Of a stretch of 16,965 bases of DNA, positions 1 through 7,652 are shown piece after piece (position 1 is the stretch's first letter; every line of letters begins with the position of its first letter). The translations under genes and the position numbers were made by a program. The DNA is taken from contig JBIOVQ010000354.1 in NCBI GenBank assembly GCA_044867805.1, forward strand, positions 1 through 16,965, written 5' to 3'. The stretch is from SG8-41 sp044867805. GTDB taxonomy: Bacteria; Pseudomonadota; Gammaproteobacteria; Burkholderiales; SG8-41. The notes beneath the pieces are model-generated. The model did not search any database, was not told the DNA's origin, and saw only the letters and a list, made by a program, of their open reading frames with translations.

Positions 1-810
1 ATGGGCCTGGGGCTGGCGTTTGCCGAGGGCGAGGGACCCTATTTCGAGCGGCCGCTGCGCGACGAGCGCGACATACGCAAGCTGCGGGTGCCCGCCCCGG
101 CCGAAGAACTGCGCTACGTGCTCGACACCGTGCGCCAGGCGCGCCAGGCGCTGGACGGCAAGGTTCCCCTGATCGGATTCTGCGGCAGCCCGTTCACGCT
201 CGCCTGCTACATGGTCGAAGGCCGCGGCAGCCGGGATTTCCCCGCCGTGAAGGCCATGCTCCGCGACCGCCCGGAGCTGCTGCATCACATCCTGGACGTC
301 AACTGTCGCGCCGCCATCGCCTACCTCAATGGCCAGATCGAGGCGGGGGCGCAGGTAGTCATGATCTTCGACACCTGGGGCGGCATGCTCGGCGCCGCCG
401 AGTACCGGGAATTCTCCCTCGCCTACGCGAAGCGCGTCGTGCAGGGCCTGAAGCGCGAGCATCAGGGCGCGCGCGTGCCCAGCATTCTCTTCGCGAAGGG
501 AGCGGACCACTCGCTCGAGCCCATTGCCGCCAGCGGCTGCGATGCCGTCGGCGTGGACTGGGCGGTCGATCTGCGGGCGGCACGCGGTCGCGTCGGCGAT
601 CGCGTGGCCCTGCAGGGCAACCTGGATCCGGACGTGCTGCTCGCCGGCCCGGATGCGGTGCGCGCCGGGGTTGCCGCCGTCCTCGCCGCCTTTGGCAGCG
701 GTAGCGGGCACGTTTTCAACTTGGGCCACGGGATCTCCCAGCACACGCCCGTGGACAGCATGCGCGCCCTGGTGGATACCGTACACGAAGCGAGCCGCGC
801 GTATCACTGA
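1..810 (+). CDS. hemE: Uroporphyrinogen decarboxylase, 5'-truncated by the window edge
   Basis: This enzyme converts uroporphyrinogen III to coproporphyrinogen III by four decarboxylations, in the cytoplasmic heme pathway. The 269 visible residues show family signatures: GSPFTLACYMVEG, VMIFDTWGG, VALQGNLDP and HVFNLGHGI near the end. Compared from memory with the E. coli protein (about 354 residues), the first visible Met matches an internal Met near residue 85. The ATG at base 1 is therefore not the true start. About 84 N-terminal residues lie outside the window, including the RQAGRYLPEY region and the active-site Asp region. The C-terminus is complete and ends in a TGA stop. No convincing terminator follows; the only nearby hairpin (878-890) is 5 bp. 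Confidence in the family is very high. Confidence 0.97.
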   Translation: MGLGLAFAEGEGPYFERPLRDERDIRKLRVPAPAEELRYVLDTVRQARQALDGKVPLIGFCGSPFTLACYMVEGRGSRDFPAVKAMLRDRPELLHHILDVNCRAAIAYLNGQIEAGAQVVMIFDTWGGMLGAAEYREFSLAYAKRVVQGLKREHQGARVPSILFAKGADHSLEPIAASGCDAVGVDWAVDLRAARGRVGDRVALQGNLDPDVLLAGPDAVRAGVAAVLAAFGSGSGHVFNLGHGISQHTPVDSMRALVDTVHEASRAYH

Positions 811-908
811 AGACCCGCGCCAGCCGTGGCTTTCCGGGGAGGAAGGGACTGCTTATGCACATTGCGCCTCACTATCGCTACGGGGCGTAGACGAACGGTG
901 TCGCGGCT

Positions 909-938
909 TTGTCTCTCCTGTAAAGCATTGATTATAAT
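909..938 (+). promoter_or_regulatory. Candidate sigma-70 promoter ahead of priA
   Basis: A perfect -10 hexamer TATAAT lies at 933-938. A partial -35 (TTGTCT, four of six matches) lies at 909-914, with an 18-bp spacer. It sits inside an A/T-only tract, so a chance match is possible. If used, it would give priA a 5' leader of about 230 nt that includes the DnaA-box dyad and the 1118-1142 hairpin. Confidence 0.35.
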
Positions 939-1019
939 AATTTATTTATAGTGCTTTGGCGATGCTTCATGGGGGCTAGTCCAAGGGATCGCCCCGGGGG
1001 TGGCCGACGGGGACTGCAC

Positions 1020-1053
1020 TATCAACACAGTTATCCACAACACCGTGTTGATA
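1020..1053. promoter_or_regulatory. DnaA box inside a 9-bp inverted repeat
   Basis: A perfect consensus DnaA box, TTATCCACA, lies at 1031-1039 on the + strand. It sits in the 16-bp centre of a perfect inverted repeat, TATCAACAC at 1020-1028 and GTGTTGATA at 1045-1053. The right arm also gives TTATCAACA on the - strand (1046-1054), one mismatch from a DnaA box, and the left arm gives a weaker match. An A/T-only 20-mer lies about 80 bp upstream. The sites are read directly; DnaA binding and any role in replication or in regulating priA or hemE are inferences. Confidence 0.5.
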
Positions 1054-1117
1054 ATCCGAAAAACCCGAAACGAGTAAACCAGTTGCAGCGCTATGCAGAA
1101 GCCGCTTCGGCGGGCAG

Positions 1118-1142
1118 GGTAGTGGGTAATTGACCCACTACC
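1118..1142. promoter_or_regulatory. 10-bp inverted repeat just upstream of priA
   Basis: The perfect arms GGTAGTGGGT (1118-1127) and ACCCACTACC (1133-1142) enclose a 5-nt loop, ending 31 bp before the priA start codon. There is no following T-run, so it is not a typical intrinsic terminator. It could be an operator for a dimeric repressor or a hairpin in the priA leader. The structure is certain and the function is unknown. Confidence 0.45.
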
Positions 1143-1173
1143 GCGGGCAGGCGCGGCGCGTACCATCGCAACG

Positions 1174-3177
1174 ATGCCTATGAAGGTCATACGCGTTGCG
1201 CTCGATGTGCCGGTGGCGAAGTTGTTCGACTACCTCGCCCCCGACGCGACCGCCGCCGACGTCGGGCAGCGCGTGCTGGTCCCGTTCGGCCGCAAGCAAG
1301 CGGTCGGCATCATCCTGGAGCTCGCTCAATCGAGCGAGGTGCCGCGCGAGCGCCTGAAGAGCGCGACCCGCGTCCTGCGCGAATCGCCACCGCTCGCGCC
1401 ACAGGATCTGCGCCTGATGCGGTTTGCCGCCGACTACTACCATCACCCGCTGGGCGCGGTGGTGATGGGCGTCTTGCCGGCGCGCCTCCGGCGCTCCGCG
1501 GAACCGCCCCGCCGCAGGGGCAAGCGCGCCGAGAATCCCGGCGCGCCTCTCCTGTCAGCGGGCACGGCGTCCCAGCCGCCTGAGCTGACCTCGGGACAAG
1601 CGCGGGCAGTAGCCGAAATCTGCCGCGGTTTTAGCGGGTCCCGGCCGTTTCTGCTGCTCGGAGTCACCGGCAGCGGCAAGACGGAGGTCTACCTGCACGC
1701 CGTCGCCGCAGCGCTCGAGGCGGGCAAGCAGGCGCTGGTGCTCGTGCCCGAGATCGCGCTCACGCCGCAGCTGGAGGCGCTCGTCGGACGCCGCTTCCCC
1801 GGCACGCGCAGAGTCAGCCTGCACAGCGGCCTGGCCGAGACGGAGCGCCTCGAGCACTGGCGCGCGGCCGCTAGCGGCGAGGCCCGCATCGTGCTCGGAA
1901 CGCGGCTGGCCGTGTTTACGCCGATGCCCGAACTGGGTCTGGTTGTCGTGGATGAGGAGCAGGACGCCTCCTTCAAGCAGGCCGAAGGCTTCCGTTATTC
2001 GGCACGCGACCTGGCGGTGGTGCGCGCCCGCCAGCAGGGAGTGCCGGTGGTGCTGGGCTCGGCCACGCCAGCGATCGAAACCTATGCCAACGCCGTCGGC
2101 GGCCGCTACAGCCTGCTGACGCTGCCGGACCGCATCGGCGCGGCGCCACCGCGCATCAACTGCATAGACATCCGCGGCGCGCGCCTTGCCGACGGGCTCT
2201 CGCCGCGGCTCGTGGAAGCGTTGCGCAAGCGGCTCGCGGGCGGCGAGCAGTCGCTGGTGTTCATCAACCGCCGTGGCTACGCCCCCGTGCTGTTGTGCCG
2301 TGCCTGCGGCTGGACGTCCGGATGCGCCCGTTGCGCGGCGCAACTCGTCCTGCACCTGCCCGAGCGCCGCCTGCGCTGTCACCACTGCGGCCATGTCTCT
2401 CCTCCGCCCGCCGCCTGCCCCGGCTGCGGCAACCCGGACCTGGCCCCGATCGGGCACGGCACGCAGCGCGTGGAAGAGGCGCTGCAGCGGCATCTGCCCG
2501 ATGCTCGCATTCTGCGCATCGATCGCGACACCACGCGCCGGCGCCGCGCCTGGCATGACATGCGGCAGCGCATCGAGAGCCGGGAGGTCGACATCCTGGT
2601 CGGCACCCAGATCCTCGCCAAGGGGCACGACTTTCCGCACCTCAACCTGGTGGGAGTGCTGAACGCCGACAGCCAGCTCTACAGCAGCGATTTTCGCGCT
2701 GCCGAGCGCCTGTTCGCGCTGCTCACCCAGGTGAGCGGGCGTGCCGGCCGCGGCGGCGTGCAGGGCGAAGTGCTGATCCAGACCGAGTTCCCGCAGCATC
2801 CCCTGTATGCCGCCCTGGGGCGTCACGATTACCGCGCGTTCGCCGACGGCGCCCTCGCCGAGCGCAGGGAGGCCGGTTTTCCGCCGCTCGTCCACCAGGC
2901 GCTGCTGCGCGCGGAGGCGCCGCGACTGGCGACCGCGCTCGAATTCCTCGCCGCCGCGGCCCGCAGCGGCAAGGCGCTTGGCGCGCGCGTCACGATTTAC
3001 GATCCGGTCCCCGCGGCGCTGCCGCGGCGGGCCGGGCACGAGCGCGCGCAGCTGCTGGTGCAATCCGGCTCGCGCACCGAGCTGCGCCGCTTCCTGGCCG
3101 CATGGCGCGAAGCGCTGGGGCAATCGCGCGCGACGCGTGCGCGCTGGGCGCTGGATGTCGATCCGCTCGAGTTCTGA
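1174..3177 (+). CDS. priA: Primosomal protein N' (PriA), replication-restart helicase
   Basis: PriA recognises collapsed replication forks, unwinds DNA 3' to 5' and starts reloading of DnaB. The 667-residue product has the N-terminal DNA-binding region (VALDVPVAKLFDYL). It has Walker A GVTGSGKTEVY from residue 163 and Walker B DEEQD at 260-264. Zinc-binding cysteines between residues 375 and 418 come in CxxC pairs, as expected for the insertion in the helicase core. Helicase motifs ILVGTQILAKGHDFP and QVSGRAGRGG follow. The length is somewhat below E. coli PriA (about 732). An ATG two codons downstream (1180) is an equally possible start, as neither has a strong Shine-Dalgarno. The gene begins 363 bp after hemE in the same direction and ends 38 bp before argS. 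Confidence 0.97.
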   Translation: MPMKVIRVALDVPVAKLFDYLAPDATAADVGQRVLVPFGRKQAVGIILELAQSSEVPRERLKSATRVLRESPPLAPQDLRLMRFAADYYHHPLGAVVMGVLPARLRRSAEPPRRRGKRAENPGAPLLSAGTASQPPELTSGQARAVAEICRGFSGSRPFLLLGVTGSGKTEVYLHAVAAALEAGKQALVLVPEIALTPQLEALVGRRFPGTRRVSLHSGLAETERLEHWRAAASGEARIVLGTRLAVFTPMPELGLVVVDEEQDASFKQAEGFRYSARDLAVVRARQQGVPVVLGSATPAIETYANAVGGRYSLLTLPDRIGAAPPRINCIDIRGARLADGLSPRLVEALRKRLAGGEQSLVFINRRGYAPVLLCRACGWTSGCARCAAQLVLHLPERRLRCHHCGHVSPPPAACPGCGNPDLAPIGHGTQRVEEALQRHLPDARILRIDRDTTRRRRAWHDMRQRIESREVDILVGTQILAKGHDFPHLNLVGVLNADSQLYSSDFRAAERLFALLTQVSGRAGRGGVQGEVLIQTEFPQHPLYAALGRHDYRAFADGALAERREAGFPPLVHQALLRAEAPRLATALEFLAAAARSGKALGARVTIYDPVPAALPRRAGHERAQLLVQSGSRTELRRFLAAWREALGQSRATRARWALDVDPLEF

Positions 3178-3184
3178 GGTCGCT

Positions 3185-3190
3185 TATAAT
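3185..3190 (+). promoter_or_regulatory. Candidate -10 box for argS
   Basis: A perfect TATAAT lies between the priA stop (3177) and the argS start (3216), placing transcription start near 3197 with a leader of about 20 nt. No recognisable -35 lies at the expected distance, so activity is uncertain. Confidence 0.4.
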
Positions 3191-3215
3191 AGGCCGCTTT
3201 TTTCCCCACCTCCCG

Positions 3216-4862
3216 ATGCCGGCCGTCCCCTCTTTCGATTTGCGCGCACACCTCGCCGCGCTGTTCGGGGAGGCAATCCGGAAAGTGGCGCCGCAGGCGG
3301 AGGGCATGGCAGTCGTCCTGGAGAAGCCGAAGCAGGCCGCGCACGGCGACTACGCGTGCCCGGCCGCGTTGCAGATCGCGAAGGTCCTCCGGCGGGCGCC
3401 GCGCGAGGTCGCGGCACAACTGGCGGCGGCGCTGCCGCCCTCCCCGCATCTCGAGAAAGCGGAGGTCGCGGGCGCGGGCTTCATCAACCTCTTCCTGACG
3501 CGCCGCTTCAAGCAGCAGGTCGTCAACCGCATCCTGGAAAGGGGAGCGACTTACGGAACGCGGCCGTCCGGCAATCGCGGCAAGGTCCAGGTCGAGTTCG
3601 TCTCGGCCAACCCCACCGGGCCCCTGCACGTCGGCCACGGACGCCAGGCGGCGCTCGGTGATGCCATCGCGGCCGTCCTCGAATCGCAGGGTCATCCGGT
3701 CACGCGCGAGTTCTACTACAACGACGCCGGCGCCCAGATCGACAAGCTGGCGTTGTCGGTGCAGGCGCGCGCGAAGGGCCGCAAGCCCGGCGCAGCCGGT
3801 TGGCCGGAGGAAGGCTACAACGGCGAGTACATCGAGGACATCGCCCGCGAGTACATGGCCGGCAAGGCGGACGTCGAGGACCTCGAAGCCATCCGCGAAT
3901 TCGCCGTCACCTACCTGCGCGCGGAGCAGGACGCCGACCTGCTGGCCTTCGGCGTCAAATTCGACGTCTACTACCTGGAGTCGAGCCTCTATACCGACGG
4001 CAAGGTCGACGCGGCCGTGAAAGCGCTGCTCGCGAGCGGCAAGGCCTACGAGAAGGACGGCGCATTGTGGCTGCGCACCACGGACTACGGCGACGACAAG
4101 GATCGCGTGATGCGCAAGTCCGACGGCACCTACACCTATTTCGTCCCGGACGTCGCCTATCACGTCACCAAGTGGCAGCGCGGATTCCGCAAGGTGATCA
4201 ACGTGCAGGGCACCGATCACCACAGCACGGTGACGCGCGTGCGCGCCGGCCTGCAGGCGCTCGCGCTCGGCATACCGGCGGATTACCCCGACTACGTGCT
4301 GCACAGCCTGGTCAAGGTGGTGCGCGGCGGGCAGGAGGTGAGAATCTCGAAGCGCGCCGGCTCCTACGTCACGCTGCGCGACCTGATCGACTGGGTGGGG
4401 CGCGACGCCGTGCGCTTCTTCCTGGTATCGCGCAAGGCGGACTCCGAATTCGTATTCGACGTGGACCTGGCGCGCGCAAAGAGCGAGGAAAACCCGGTGT
4501 ACTACGTGCAGATGGCGCATGCGCGGGTGTGCAGCGTGCTCGACCAATGGGGCGGCAATCAGGACCGCCTCGCCGCCGAGGATACCGGCGCGCTCGTTGC
4601 GGACCAGGAACTCACCCTGATCGCCCGTCTCATGCGATACCCGGAGGAGGTCGAAGACGCGGCGCTCGAGCTGGCGCCGCATGCCATCGCGTTCTACCTG
4701 CGGGAGCTCGCCGGGGAATTCCACAGCTACTACAATTCGACGCGGATCCTGGTGGATGACGAGCGCGTCATGCGCGCGCGGCTTGCGCTTGTCGCCGCCG
4801 TGCGACAGGTGCTGCGCAACGCGCTCGCGCTGCTGGGTGTTTCGGCGCCGGATAGAATGTAG
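3216..4862 (+). CDS. argS: Arginyl-tRNA synthetase
   Basis: This class I synthetase charges tRNA-Arg with arginine using ATP. The 548-residue product starts MPAVPSFDLRAHL, followed by the N-terminal additional domain (HGDYACPAALQIAKVL). The HIGH-type motif is HVGH at residues 138-141 within SANPTGPLHVGHGRQA. The KMSKS-equivalent is ISKRAGS from residue 377. The C-terminal DALR anticodon-binding domain includes NPVYYVQMAHARVCSVL and ends LALLGVSAPDRM, a typical family C-terminus. An upstream in-frame ATG at 3102 would overlap priA by 76 bp and add 38 residues unlike the family, so 3216 is preferred. No strong Shine-Dalgarno is visible. It leads a same-strand run with the SPOR, dsbA and SDR genes. 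Confidence 0.96.
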   Translation: MPAVPSFDLRAHLAALFGEAIRKVAPQAEGMAVVLEKPKQAAHGDYACPAALQIAKVLRRAPREVAAQLAAALPPSPHLEKAEVAGAGFINLFLTRRFKQQVVNRILERGATYGTRPSGNRGKVQVEFVSANPTGPLHVGHGRQAALGDAIAAVLESQGHPVTREFYYNDAGAQIDKLALSVQARAKGRKPGAAGWPEEGYNGEYIEDIAREYMAGKADVEDLEAIREFAVTYLRAEQDADLLAFGVKFDVYYLESSLYTDGKVDAAVKALLASGKAYEKDGALWLRTTDYGDDKDRVMRKSDGTYTYFVPDVAYHVTKWQRGFRKVINVQGTDHHSTVTRVRAGLQALALGIPADYPDYVLHSLVKVVRGGQEVRISKRAGSYVTLRDLIDWVGRDAVRFFLVSRKADSEFVFDVDLARAKSEENPVYYVQMAHARVCSVLDQWGGNQDRLAAEDTGALVADQELTLIARLMRYPEEVEDAALELAPHAIAFYLRELAGEFHSYYNSTRILVDDERVMRARLALVAAVRQVLRNALALLGVSAPDRM

Positions 4863-4905
4863 AGGGAGTTTCCCCTCGTTTCGTCAAGTGCTCTAAGATA
4901 GCGCG

Positions 4906-5469
4906 ATGTCGAAGGACTACAAATTGCCCGAGCAGAAACCGCGCGGCAGCGGCAGTTCGCTGGTCCTCGGCATCTTCATCGGGCTGGTTCTGGGACTCGG
5001 CATCGCGCTCGGCGTCGCGTGGTACGTCAACAAGATGCCCAGCCCGTTCGCCACGCGGCCGCCGCTCGAGCCGCTCAAGGGCGCGGAATCCGCGCCGGCA
5101 CGGGGCGAGATCGCCGTCCGGAAAACCCCGGAACCCAAGCCGCGCTTCGATTTCTACAAGATGCTGCCCGAGGAACCCGCGGTAGAGCCTAAGCCGCGCG
5201 ACGTCCAGAAGAAGTCAACCGCCGTAGCGAAAGAGGCGTTTTTCCTCCAGGCCGGCTCGTTCCAGAACGCTCCCGACGCCGCAAGCCTGAAAGCCCGGCT
5301 GGCGTTGATGGGGGTGGAAGCCTCGGTCCAGGCCACGGCGCTGCCCGACAAGGGGGTGTGGCACCGCGTCCGCATCGGCCCCTACACCAGCGTGGAGGAA
5401 CTCGCGCGGACGCGCGACACTCTGAAGCAGAACGGCGTCGAGACCACCCTCATCAGGGTGCGTGAGTAG
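4906..5469 (+). CDS. SPOR-domain membrane protein (FtsN-like)
   Basis: This 187-residue protein has a short charged N-terminus, one membrane segment at about residues 19-41 (LVLGIFIGLVLGLGIALGVA), a Pro/Lys-rich linker, and a C-terminal SPOR domain from about residue 111 (AFFLQAGSFQN) to the end. SPOR domains bind glycan strands lacking stem peptides at the division septum, so the likely role is in cell division or peptidoglycan remodelling, with the C-terminus in the periplasm. It lies 43 bp after argS, a placement I recognise from other betaproteobacteria, where it is often annotated as a sporulation-related or FtsN-like protein. There is no clear Shine-Dalgarno. A TAAGAT hexamer at 4894-4899 ends 6 bp before the ATG and could mean a very short leader. 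Confidence 0.9.
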   Translation: MSKDYKLPEQKPRGSGSSLVLGIFIGLVLGLGIALGVAWYVNKMPSPFATRPPLEPLKGAESAPARGEIAVRKTPEPKPRFDFYKMLPEEPAVEPKPRDVQKKSTAVAKEAFFLQAGSFQNAPDAASLKARLALMGVEASVQATALPDKGVWHRVRIGPYTSVEELARTRDTLKQNGVETTLIRVRE

Positions 5470-5493
5470 CGCCCTCTTTTTCCCGGAGAACCG

Positions 5494-6171
5494 ATGAAAT
5501 CGCTGAAATCGTCCTGGCGCGCGGCTGCCTGCGTGCTTGCCTTGACCCTGAGCGCCGCGGCCTCGGCGCAGCTCGCGCCGGGCAAGGACTATCGCGTCAT
5601 CGATCCGCCGCAACCCACGACGAGCGGCAAGCAGATCGAGGTCATCGAGTTCTTCTACTATGGCTGCCCCTACTGCAACGATCTGCAGCCCGCGCTGCGG
5701 ACCTGGCTCAAGCGCAAGCCCGCGGACGTCGCCTTCCGGCGCGAGCCGGCGGTATTTCAGGACGGATGGCTGCCGCTCACGACCGCCTTTCACACGCTCG
5801 AGGCGATGGGGCTCGAAGCCAAGCTCCACTACGAGCTGTTCAGCGCCATCCATGAGCAGCGCAGCCTGGACCCCAAGGGATTGCTGCGCGACCAGAAGCC
5901 GCTTTTCGACTGGGTGGCGAAGCAGGGAGTGGACCGCAAGCAGTTCACCGACGTCTACAATTCCTTTGGAGTGCGCAGCCGCACCAACCGCTCCATCGAA
6001 ATGACGAAGAGCTACGACATCCCAGGAACGCCCGCGGTGGTGATCGACGGCAAGTACCTCATCATGCTGTCCAACGCTCTGAAGCCCGACAAGAGCGTCG
6101 ACTACGAGCGCTTTGCCCGGCTGCTCGACCAGGTGATCGCCAAGGCGCGCAAGGAGCGCGCCGGGAAATAG
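5494..6171 (+). CDS. dsbA: DsbA-family periplasmic thiol:disulfide oxidoreductase (first copy, CPYC)
   Basis: This 225-residue protein begins with a Sec signal peptide (MKSLKSSWRAAACVLALTLS, cleavage likely after ASA near residue 26). The thioredoxin-fold active site is C58-P-Y-C61 in FFYYGCPYCNDL, and the cis-proline loop is IPGTPAVVIDGKY. DsbA proteins oxidise cysteine pairs in exported proteins and are recycled by DsbB. A good Shine-Dalgarno (GGAGAA, 5485-5490) precedes the ATG. The centre of the active site is PY rather than the usual PH of E. coli DsbA, which would be expected to alter redox potential; that is inference. It is followed 3 bp later by a second DsbA paralogue. No dsbB is present in the window. 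Confidence 0.92.
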   Translation: MKSLKSSWRAAACVLALTLSAAASAQLAPGKDYRVIDPPQPTTSGKQIEVIEFFYYGCPYCNDLQPALRTWLKRKPADVAFRREPAVFQDGWLPLTTAFHTLEAMGLEAKLHYELFSAIHEQRSLDPKGLLRDQKPLFDWVAKQGVDRKQFTDVYNSFGVRSRTNRSIEMTKSYDIPGTPAVVIDGKYLIMLSNALKPDKSVDYERFARLLDQVIAKARKERAGK

Positions 6172-6174
6172 GCC

Positions 6175-6819
6175 GTGGGAGGGCGCGGCGCCCGCTTCAT
6201 CGCGCTGCTCGTGCTCGCGTGCAGCGCCGCTGCCGCCCCGGCGCAGGAGATTCGCGCGCGGCAGAACATCGAGTACCGGCTGATCGCCCCGCAGCCGGTC
6301 GAGGTCCCGGGCAAAATCGAGGTCATCGACTTCTTCTGGTACGCCTGCCCCCACTGCAACAACCTGCAGCCCGCGCTGGAGCGCTGGGCCGAGCGCAAGC
6401 CTGGCGACGTGGCCTTGCGCCGCATTCCGGCCGTACTGCGTGACAGCTGGGCGCAGCACGCTCGCATCTATTACACCCTTGAGGCGCTCGGCGAAGTGGG
6501 GCGTCTGCACCAGAAGGTGTATTTCAGCTATCACGTCGAGGAGCTGCCGATGAGCAGGCCCGACGTCATGGAGCGGTGGGCCGCCGCCAACGGCATAGAC
6601 GCCGCCCGCTGGCGCAACGCCTACAATTCCCCCGAGGTCGAAGCCGGGATCGCGCGCGCCAGGCAGTTGAGCGAAGCCTACGACATCCAGGGCACGCCGT
6701 CGCTGGTGGTGGACGGCCGCTATCTCACGTCGTCGTCCATGGTGTCCACCTACCAGGAAATGGTGCTGGTGCTGGAAGACCTGATCCGCATCGCGCGGCA
6801 GAATCGCGGCGCGAAGTAG
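6175..6819 (+). CDS. DsbA-family periplasmic thiol:disulfide oxidoreductase (second copy, CPHC)
   Basis: This is a 214-residue paralogue of the preceding gene, starting at GTG 3 bp after its stop. It has a signal peptide (ARFIALLVLACSAAAAPAQ, with cleavage likely after APA). The active site is C58-P-H-C61 in FFWYACPHCNNL, the canonical DsbA dipeptide, and the cis-Pro loop is GTPSLVVDGRY. Both copies share the frame E-V-I-[ED]-F-F-x-Y-x-C-P-x-C-N-[DN]-L-Q-P-A-L, so they probably arose by tandem duplication and then diverged. The tight spacing suggests translational coupling. An alternative start is not obvious, because the GTG gives a well-formed signal peptide with basic residues before the hydrophobic core. 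Confidence 0.9.
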   Translation: MGGRGARFIALLVLACSAAAAPAQEIRARQNIEYRLIAPQPVEVPGKIEVIDFFWYACPHCNNLQPALERWAERKPGDVALRRIPAVLRDSWAQHARIYYTLEALGEVGRLHQKVYFSYHVEELPMSRPDVMERWAAANGIDAARWRNAYNSPEVEAGIARARQLSEAYDIQGTPSLVVDGRYLTSSSMVSTYQEMVLVLEDLIRIARQNRGAK

Positions 6820-6836
6820 CGCCGGCACCGCTGCGC

Positions 6837-7616
6837 ATGAGCGCCGCGCAGCACTCCCAGCGCGTCATCATCACCGGAGCGTCGAGCGGCATCGGCGCGG
6901 CGCTCGCGCGTCGCTATGCCGCTGCCGGCGCCACACTGGGCCTCATCGCCCGGCGCCGGCCCGGGCTGGAGCGGCTTGCGGAAGGATTGGCCGCCCCGCA
7001 CGAAATCTATTCCCTGGATGTGCGCGATGCCGCCGCTGTTGCCGCGGCTGCGCGCGCCTTCATCGCCAGGCACGGTTGTCCCGACATCGTCATCGCCAGC
7101 GCCGGCGTGAGCGTCGGCACGCTGGCCGGGCAGGCCGAGGACATCGCGGTGTTCCAGGAGCTGCTCGATATCAACGTCATGGGAACCGTGAAGACCTTCC
7201 AGCCGTTCATCGGCTGCATGCGCGGCCGCGGGAGCGGCGCGCTCGTCGGCATCGCCAGCGTCGCGGGCTACCGCGGGCTGCCCGGCGCCGGCGCGTACTC
7301 GGCGTCGAAGGCGGCGGTGATCTCCGCTCTCGAAGGCCTGCGCGTCGAGCTGCGCGGCAGCGGCGTGAAGGTGATTACGATCTGCCCCGGCTACATTGCC
7401 ACGCCGATGACGGAGAGCAACCCCTATCCGATGCCGTTCCTGATGAGCGCCGACCAGGCCGCGGGAAAGATCGCGGCGCTGATCGCCCGGGGCCGGGAGT
7501 TTGCGGTCATTCCCTGGCAGATGGCGGTCATTGCGCGGCTCATGCGCCTGCTTCCCGACTGGCTATACGACCGGCTCGCGGCGAACAGGGGGCGCAAGCT
7601 CCGGCGCGGCGACTAG
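6837..7616 (+). CDS. Short-chain dehydrogenase/reductase (SDR)
   Basis: This 259-residue classical SDR has the cofactor motif TGASSGIG at residues 13-20, the structural ASAG motif (VIASAGVS), catalytic Ser141 (GIASVAGY) and the Y154-x-x-x-K158 pair (YSASK), followed by CPGYIATPM. It should be an NAD(P)(H)-dependent oxidoreductase; the substrate cannot be told from sequence. An Arg-rich stretch just after the first strand (LIARRRPG) suggests NADPH preference. The C-terminus has a hydrophobic, basic segment (WQMAVIARLMRLLPDWLYDRL) that may contact the membrane. The ATG lies 17 bp after the second dsbA. The frame stays open further upstream, but that extension would run through dsbA and lacks SDR features. 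It ends convergently, 36 bp from the glmS stop. Confidence 0.93.
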   Translation: MSAAQHSQRVIITGASSGIGAALARRYAAAGATLGLIARRRPGLERLAEGLAAPHEIYSLDVRDAAAVAAAARAFIARHGCPDIVIASAGVSVGTLAGQAEDIAVFQELLDINVMGTVKTFQPFIGCMRGRGSGALVGIASVAGYRGLPGAGAYSASKAAVISALEGLRVELRGSGVKVITICPGYIATPMTESNPYPMPFLMSADQAAGKIAALIARGREFAVIPWQMAVIARLMRLLPDWLYDRLAANRGRKLRRGD

Positions 7617-7650
7617 AAAAGCCGCCAGACGTCAGTGCTTGGTACGCGGC
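7617..7650 (-). terminator. Weak terminator-like stem after glmS
   Basis: Read on the - strand, GCCGC (plus 7646-7650) can pair with GCGGC (plus 7621-7625), followed directly by TTTT (plus 7617-7620). The 20-nt loop and 5-bp stem make this weak. It lies in the convergent gap between glmS and the SDR gene, where a terminator is expected. Confidence 0.22.
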
Positions 7651-7652
7651 CG

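Larger units (their letters stand above)
811..1173. other. hemE-priA intergenic region (363 bp)
   Basis: I see no credible gene here. The region holds a 20-base run made only of A and T (931-950) containing a perfect TATAAT, a dyad with a perfect DnaA box (1020-1053), and a 10-bp inverted repeat (1118-1142) close to the priA start. These are listed separately. The local base composition is clearly more A/T-rich than the flanking genes. A 60-codon open frame at 951-1133 has no family features and no clear ribosome binding site, and is not called. Confidence 0.8.

Noticed and set aside
878..890. Small hairpin CTACG-GGG-CGTAG after hemE
   Set aside because: It has a 5-bp stem with no T-run and is too weak to call a terminator.
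951..1133. A 60-codon open frame in the hemE-priA gap
   Set aside because: It spans the DnaA-box dyad, has no clear ribosome binding site and no recognisable feature.
1951..1965. DEEQD in PriA instead of the DEEHD I expect from E. coli
   Set aside because: I believe this is a common variant in betaproteobacterial PriA; the catalytic D-E-E is intact.
3102..3215. Upstream in-frame extension of argS starting at 3102
   Set aside because: It overlaps the end of priA, adds an Arg/Ala-rich segment unlike ArgS N-termini, and bypasses the TATAAT at 3185.
4344..4355. ISKR instead of a clear KMSKS motif in ArgS
   Set aside because: Many bacterial arginyl-tRNA synthetases have a degenerate KMSKS, so this is not a sign of inactivation.
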